Shown here: piece by piece, positions 58,487 to 64,000 of the stretch
Position numbering within the stretch: the stretch's first letter is position 1
Layout of the letters: each line of letters begins with the position of its first letter
NCBI RefSeq assembly: GCF_001625215.2
Contig: NC_030383.2
Location: forward strand, 63,292,949 to 63,356,948
DNA: 64,000 nucleotides
Reading direction: 5' to 3'
Source of the DNA: Daucus carota subsp. sativus
Lineage: Eukaryota > Streptophyta > Magnoliopsida > Apiales > Apiaceae
Notes under the pieces: generated by a model
The model's input: the letters and a program-made list of their open reading frames with translations, nothing else
Told to the model about the DNA's origin: nothing
Database searches by the model: none
Translations under genes and position numbers: made by a program

Positions 58487-61400
58487 TTATAAGAAGGACT
58501 CGATATGGCTAAGTGTCTCAAACCGAACCTCGTCAAGCTCAGCCTTGGAACAAATCACTTTTCGATTCTTGGATGCCCACTGAAAAATGTAAAACAATAA
58601 CATTGAATTATACCTAAATTTATATGTACACCATTTAATTATATCAACAATGGATTAGGCAAAGAAAAATACCCTTTTAAAAAATGTCATTTCATTGTCC
58701 ATGACAATCTCTTTCATATACCGCATAATAACATAGCCGCATTCAGTTCCACCAGGCTGTTTAGGACATCCCTATTTAACCAAAAAAAACTCAAAATAGT
58801 AAGTAAAGTAATGCCCCTGGTTCTAAGCATCAGTAGCACAAATTGTTAAAAATAAATACGAAAGCTTACTGCAATATATTTGAAGCTTGGGGCTTTATTT
58901 CCCCTTCCGGCCTGAACATTGAAAGTAATCACAGCCCTGTCATCTTGGCAGTGTTAATAATGCACATGCATTTATATCTCCATAAGAAAGATAATCAATA
59001 AAAAAATAAATGAAAATACCTTGATATTGCTTTTTCCAAGTTGAGGAAACTAGTTGAACGAGGCAGAGGATTAAGTATGAAAACCTCGCCACCCCAAAAC
59101 AGAACCAATACCCAATGGAAACTATTTTTAACAAATATTTATGAAGAACACAATTACTATCAAAATCATATAAATTTTATTTTCAGTCATGTAAAAAACT
59201 AAATAAAAGAGATTTATAATAAATAAGAAAACACTTAAGCTACTTACTTGCTATTATGCGGCATCAAAAAGAGACGATCAGGATTACCCTCTTTAAATCG
59301 ATTAACCAAGTTATCTTCAAAAGAATTGTTCATCAAGTTCAGCGAGGCTCCAGGATCACAAAAAGCAAATTGATCATTAGTGCCATTTTCACGAACCACG
59401 CAATGCAAGTATCTACATTGTAAATGAAATGAAATTATATAAAATTACACGAATATGAATTATAACTAAACAACAGTCATGATCTAGAAGACAGTAATTA
59501 AAAAAAGTTTACTCACGCCATGTATGCAGCAATTGCTGCTTGGCCAATCATATTAAACTCCATCAAGGCGACTATGTTTTCATACAATATGAAGATTCTT
59601 TTCTCGATACCAAACACCTCAGCATCACACGGGATTTGAATTGAGTCTCCGGAGGATTGCATAAATGTTGTTGCATGTTTATACAACAACCGAAAGCGTT
59701 TTGGAACATTTTTATTGATCTCCATGTTATGAAACAAGGACTGGACTTTATCTAACTCGGTTTTAGGTTCCTTTACTTTCCGTTTACCTTTCTGAAAAAT
59801 GAACAAAATTAATTTAAAACAAAATATAGGGGTAACATATAATAGTACAATCCAGTACAACAATTATGTTAAAGTACACACCATAGTAGGAATAGTAGGA
59901 GGGGCATTTGGGAATATGATCAAGTCGCGGGGCCATGAGACGTACGAGCCAACAGCTTGCTCTACTGTTTCAATCTCACCTGGTACCGGTTTAGGAATCT
60001 TGGCTTGTCCTTGAATTGGGCCATCCACTGAGACGCGAACACATCCAGGCTCTATCGGCACTCCATGTATAGATTTGTTCATGTTATCATCATCAAACAA
60101 CAAACCAAATGCCACTTTATTTTCTATTGTGCCTACAGCCAACTCACATTTTCGTGGACCGGCCTACACACATATATTTAAACAATTATGACGAATGCTT
60201 GAAATATGTTGAGCTAAATTGAATAAATGTGCTAGTTATTTTACCTTATTCTCTGGTGGATTAGGTTCCAAGTCAACTTCAATCATCTCTGGTTCCAGTT
60301 TTTTCACCACCTCTGTCTTAGCTTCTTTGACAGTGTTTGCCTCACAACTTGCTTTATCAGAAGCAATAGGAGATGAAATATTTGCTTTGCTGAGCAAGGC
60401 CTTCATTTCAGCCATCTCCTGCCTTGTCTTCTCCATTTCCATGGCCATCTCTTTCTTGGCTTTCTCCAGCTCCGCGTCCCTCTCTCGATCCCTCTCCAAC
60501 AACTCAGCTTTGGTGATTCTATTTCTTCTTCCTGGTGGTATATTAAAAAAAATTGACGGGCTCACAAAGCCTCCAACTCCTCGAACCCTCCCCGAATGTT
60601 CAGGAGTTTGTAGGGCCGTAGTCAACACATCTCGACTCCCAGAAGGAGTGAATTCCCCCTTACTTTGCTGCTCTAGTAAAATATTCTGACATGAAAAATA
60701 TGAACATACAAATCATCATCTAGTGAACCTCATCATCAATATTAACTTTAATTTTACGAGCCTTTTAATTTTAAATACTCACAATTCTTTTTCCTATTTC
60801 AGCTAGGTCTGAATCCTCATCATCAGCATCATCAGCCTCATCATCATCAGTATCATTATCATCATCAATTTTAATTTTACGAGCCTTTTGCCACATGAGA
60901 GCCCGATCAGGTTCTTCATCGGCAGCCAAAGTTCCTTTCTTGATCTGATTAAAATCAAAAAAAAATTAAAAAGGCCAAGATATGTAAAATACAATTATTT
61001 AGGTTCAATGCTTAAAATACAACTATTTTTATACCTCTTCTTCCAATAATCCAATGTAACCCTTTCTTGATGTCCGGTGAGGATATTTTCGATTACTCAC
61101 CCTCAGCTTTTGTTTTTCACTAAAAGACTTCAAATATTTTAAATAATATTAGAATACTATTTTTCAGAATATAAAAAGACATTTATATCACAATAAAGCA
61201 GAACATAAAATATATTTCATACCAGAAATTTCGAGGTAGTCCTCTCAGCAACAAAATTTTTCCAAGCCTCCTTTCCAACAAAAGCATACTTCTTTGGAGG
61301 CTTTCGTAATTTCTTCTTCTGCCCAAGATACGGCCTCACATAATCTCTTGTTAAATTTGCTTTAAAATTCCTCCACTTTGCTCCTGCAGACCTGATCAAC

Positions 61401-61937
61401 CCCTTCTCAAGTTGCTTAGGAACTTTAAATGTCTCCTGCAACCAATGTTAATTGACAAAATTTACAAAATTATACTCTAAATGAGTAGAAGCAAATGCAA
61501 AATTTACAAAATGCATAGGAGATTACTTATTTTTATACCTTCACATCAATCCATATTTTCTCCTTTAGTTCATCAGGTACCTTTGACCAGTTAGGATAAT
61601 CAATCGGAATCATTGTCCTAGCCAACATTCCAGTGTAGGATTGTAGACTGTGCCTTGCATCCCCTGTAGGAACTCCATGTGCATTACATGAAACCTTTGT
61701 TTTCTTGCCCTGCGCCTTCCTCACCACCACTTTATACATAGCAGAAACCCCTCGGGAACCCCCACGCTTTTTCTTTGCTGTTTCAGATGTTGTAACTGTT
61801 GCATCCGTTTCCTCCACAGAATTCACATTTTCTCCCTGAGGTTCTGTTGTCAGCTCCAACCTTTTATCTGATGCCTCATCCGACTTTTTGGAGTCTTCAT
61901 GGAATTGTACTTTGGTTTTTTGCTTTTTATTTGCCAT
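58487..61937 (-). CDS. CACTA accessory protein: Transposase_24 region plus C-terminal Ulp1-type protease (796 aa, 12 exons)
   Basis: Model (minus): 61937-61539, 61435-61223, 61127-61035, 60944-60783, 60685-60245, 60163-59882, 59791-59517, 59412-59248, 59121-59020, 58936-58870, 58771-58673, 58579-58487. All introns are GT-AG; the sum is 2,391 nt with no internal stop. Basic N-terminus (MANKKQK); plant Ptta/En/Spm transposase-like block across exons 1-3 (AGAKWRNFK, RKYPHRTSRKGYIGLLEEE); acidic exon 4; LQTPEHSGRVRGVGG then coiled coil about 348-389; a CELAVGT...VAFG block; C-terminal C48 (Ulp1) fold. His679 (HWVLVL) and Cys744 (GGTECGY) are 65 residues apart, as in Ulp1 peptidases; the usual Asp is Asn694 (LNPL). 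The first half resembles TNPA-like DNA-binding proteins; the second would cut SUMO-like conjugates if active. Confidence 0.8.
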
Positions 61938-62231
61938 TTATCTTCTTCAATCTGAAAATGAAACATATATAATCCATTAGTCACAGGCATATATACGAGC
62001 AATTACAGGATAAGCAGTTATAAAGTTACATAAGCCTACATAAGCCGTTACAAAATTGTAAAAATGCATAACTAAACATTTACACAGAGTGAAAATTACA
62101 GGAGTCTAATTACACAGAGTAAATTACAAAGTTGCATCACATATATTACATGACTTGAAATAATGTTATCACAGAGTAAATTACAAAGTCTCATCACAAA
62201 ATTAACTATTACATGACTTGAAATAATGTTA

Positions 62232-64000
62232 TCACTTCTTAACCCAAGTGCCCTTAATATTTTCTCTAATACTTTTCTCAACATCATCACCGACATCACA
62301 TGTAGGAATTTGGCAGCAGAATGGAGGATTTTCCATGGTTGTGTCTCCTAAATCATCATCGTTATACACCTCTTGGTAGTCTCGAGTTGTAGAGGTTAAT
62401 ACGACGGACCACTTGGCATCCACCGGATCTTCAATATAATAAACTTGCTTTACTTGATCTATAGACACGTATTTATCTCTCTTGTGGCCTTGTCGACTTA
62501 GATCGACAAGTGTGAACCCAAGATCATCCACCTTAATTCCCTTGTCATTGTCCGCCCAATTACATAAAAACAGTGGGGCTTTGAATGCATGATAATCCAG
62601 CTCCCATATATCTAGGATAACACCATAAAATGTCAAGTCACTTTCTACGGGGTTTAAATCTTTAGCGCTAGACACTTGGACAGTTTTAGCAACTAAAGAC
62701 ACTCCGCTGTTTTGAACTACCCTCACATTGTCTCGCTGTTTTGTAAAGTATCGGACCCCGTCTACTAGATAAGCTTCGTAAGTCATAACTGAAAATGATG
62801 GTTTTCCAGCTATCCATCTTACTGTCTCTGAAACTCCTCCAGGATTCTCCACCATTTCACTACTGACCTACACATTTCATAAACAGAAATTATCCTAAAT
62901 TACTATAGAGAAAATAAATTAGGCACAAATGAAACTATAAAAATACTAACTTTTTCTAGAAACCAATCAGCAAAACTGTTATTGTGCTCTCTCAAGAGCC
63001 AATGAACGCTTTTCTTTTTCCCACGATGGATTTCCTCTAGATACTCCTTATGCATTCTGCCAAAAATTATATATTCATTAAAGAAGTAGTTTATACAGAA
63101 TGTATATATTAATTGAACAGCCACAAAATTAAAAAAATCTTACAAGATATATGGCTGTACTTCAAGGTTGTTTAGAAGAACGTGTAAATGAGCTTCATCC
63201 CTCTCTTTTTCTTCGATTGATTTCATTACCGCAGCAGATAATGGACCACTTAACTTGCCTTCATCTTTGCGAAGACCAGCAGTGGTGCAAGTTTGCTTGA
63301 CAAACTCTTGGCAGAATTCAATCGATTCTTCTCCAAGATAACATTCTGCTATACAACCTTCGGGGTAGTAACGATTGCGTACGTAACTCTTCAACACCTT
63401 ATTAAACCTCTCAAATGCATACATCCATCTATAGAAGACTGGCCCACATAACCGTAATTCCCGAACCAAGTGCACTATGAGATGTATCATTACATCAAAA
63501 AATGATGCAGGAAAATTTTTTTCTAGCTCGCACAAAGTTACTATTACATCTGATTGCAATTTATCTAGTTTAGATACGTCGACAACTTTGCTGCATAAAG
63601 CATTAAAGAAGAAACACAATCTAATTATTGTGACCCTGACTTTTTTTGGAAGTACCGCGCGAATTGCAATAGGAAGTAATTGTTGAAGTAAGATGTGGCA
63701 ATCGTGGGACTTCAACCCAAACATTTTTAATTCTTCCATGGAAACACAGTTTTTAATGTTTGACGCGTGTCCATAAGGAAGTTTCATGTGCATTAACGAT
63801 GACAACATTTTCTTCTTTTCTGCCTTGGACAAATTAAAAATCGAAGGAGGTAAATAGGTCTTTCTTTCTCCTTTTTGTGGAGCTAGATCAGCCCTAACCC
63901 CCATGTCAATCATGTCAAGACGAGAAGCTTCACTATCTTTAGACTTATGTTTCATATTCAGTAGTGTGCCAATCAAGCTATCACACACGTTTTTCTCCAC
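62232..64000 (-). CDS. TNP2-type CACTA transposase, C-terminal part (532 aa visible)
   Basis: Model (minus): 64000-63144, 63056-62951, 62867-62232, all GT-AG and in frame; the 5' part lies outside the window. The first visible exon holds the DUF4218 region that follows the TNP2 catalytic domain (KSHDCHILLQQLLPIAIRA, FPASFFDVMIHLIVHLV, GPVFYRWMYAFERF). Exon 2 (HKEYLEEIH...WLLREHNNSFADWF) and exon 3 (LTFYGVILDIWELDY, PLFLCNWADNDKGIKVDD) form DUF4216. The protein should catalyse excision and integration of the element, binding its ends with the partner gene downstream. No stop or frameshift is visible. The catalytic DDE residues cannot be checked here. The two genes are about 300 bp apart in tandem. 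Confidence 0.85.

Larger units (their letters stand above)
57584..64000 (-). mobile_element. Autonomous-type CACTA (En/Spm) element, right end outside the window
   Basis: From 57584 RLP exon 2 is replaced by dense subterminal repeats, in both orientations, of acatcggct / gcgatgtc type (57588-58050). Minus-strand genes follow: a Transposase_24/Ulp1-type gene and a TNP2-type transposase, the pair expected of autonomous CACTA elements. The genes point left, so this is the element's 3' end. The first bases are CAATAGACATCGG; a clean CACTA terminus is not present at the RLP junction, so the tip may be mutated or deleted. The other end, and the 3-bp target duplication, lie beyond 64000. Confidence 0.88.

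Noticed and set aside
60219-60689. 156-codon plus-strand frame in the right CACTA element
   Set aside because: Antisense of exon 5 of the protease-type gene; the minus-strand reading gives a family-like coiled coil and good splice sites.

Overview
The window is nuclear DNA from a flowering plant, most likely a eudicot. It is AT-rich, has short GT-AG introns, genes with TATA boxes, and many plant-type transposons (CACTA, hAT-, Mutator- and Stowaway-like). I cannot name the species. The dominant content is a cluster of leucine-rich-repeat receptor-like proteins (RLPs): secreted LRR ectodomain, one membrane segment, short tail, no kinase. This is the architecture of Cf/Ve-type immune or developmental receptors.

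Layout. 1-3960: AT-rich flank with miniature transposons, RLP relics and repeated promoter-type modules. 4051-6961: first intact RLP (939 aa, one 91-nt intron). 9072-10046: intact eIF3 subunit i (translation initiation WD40 protein). 10911-16065: one exon of a plastid BASS-type transporter followed by a 4.9-kb non-autonomous CACTA element with a captured receptor-kinase fragment. 18095-20540: broken 5' CLASP exons whose downstream part splices in frame into an F-box-type gene. 20541-26000: MITEs, a perfect 91-bp palindrome, a TGACGTGG-rich patch and three RLP relics, one inverted. 26598-29340: RLP with a single 1-nt frameshift. 34673-37416 and 47101-49844: two RLP genes giving the same 881-aa protein. 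55154-57589: RLP with a 1-nt frameshift, cut off by a second CACTA element that runs off the right edge and carries apparently intact minus-strand genes: the 3' part of a TNP2-type transposase and a 12-exon, 796-aa Transposase_24/Ulp1-protease-type gene.

Two levels of duplication shape the cluster. A recent 12,428-bp direct duplication (28456-40883 and 40884-53311) is almost base-identical: I found only two differences by eye. Its junction fuses an RLP relic to the 3' half of an RLP exon 2. Older rounds spread a unit made of RLP gene, receptor-kinase C-terminal relic, Stowaway MITEs, permuted RLP relic and promoter module. Inside the genes, a 144-bp block coding for two LRRs occurs in 3, 4 or 6 full copies, so receptor length and likely recognition surface vary between neighbours.

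I read the sequence by eye. Splice models are checked for reading frame and GT-AG sites but not against transcripts. Family names rest on recognised motifs, not database searches.
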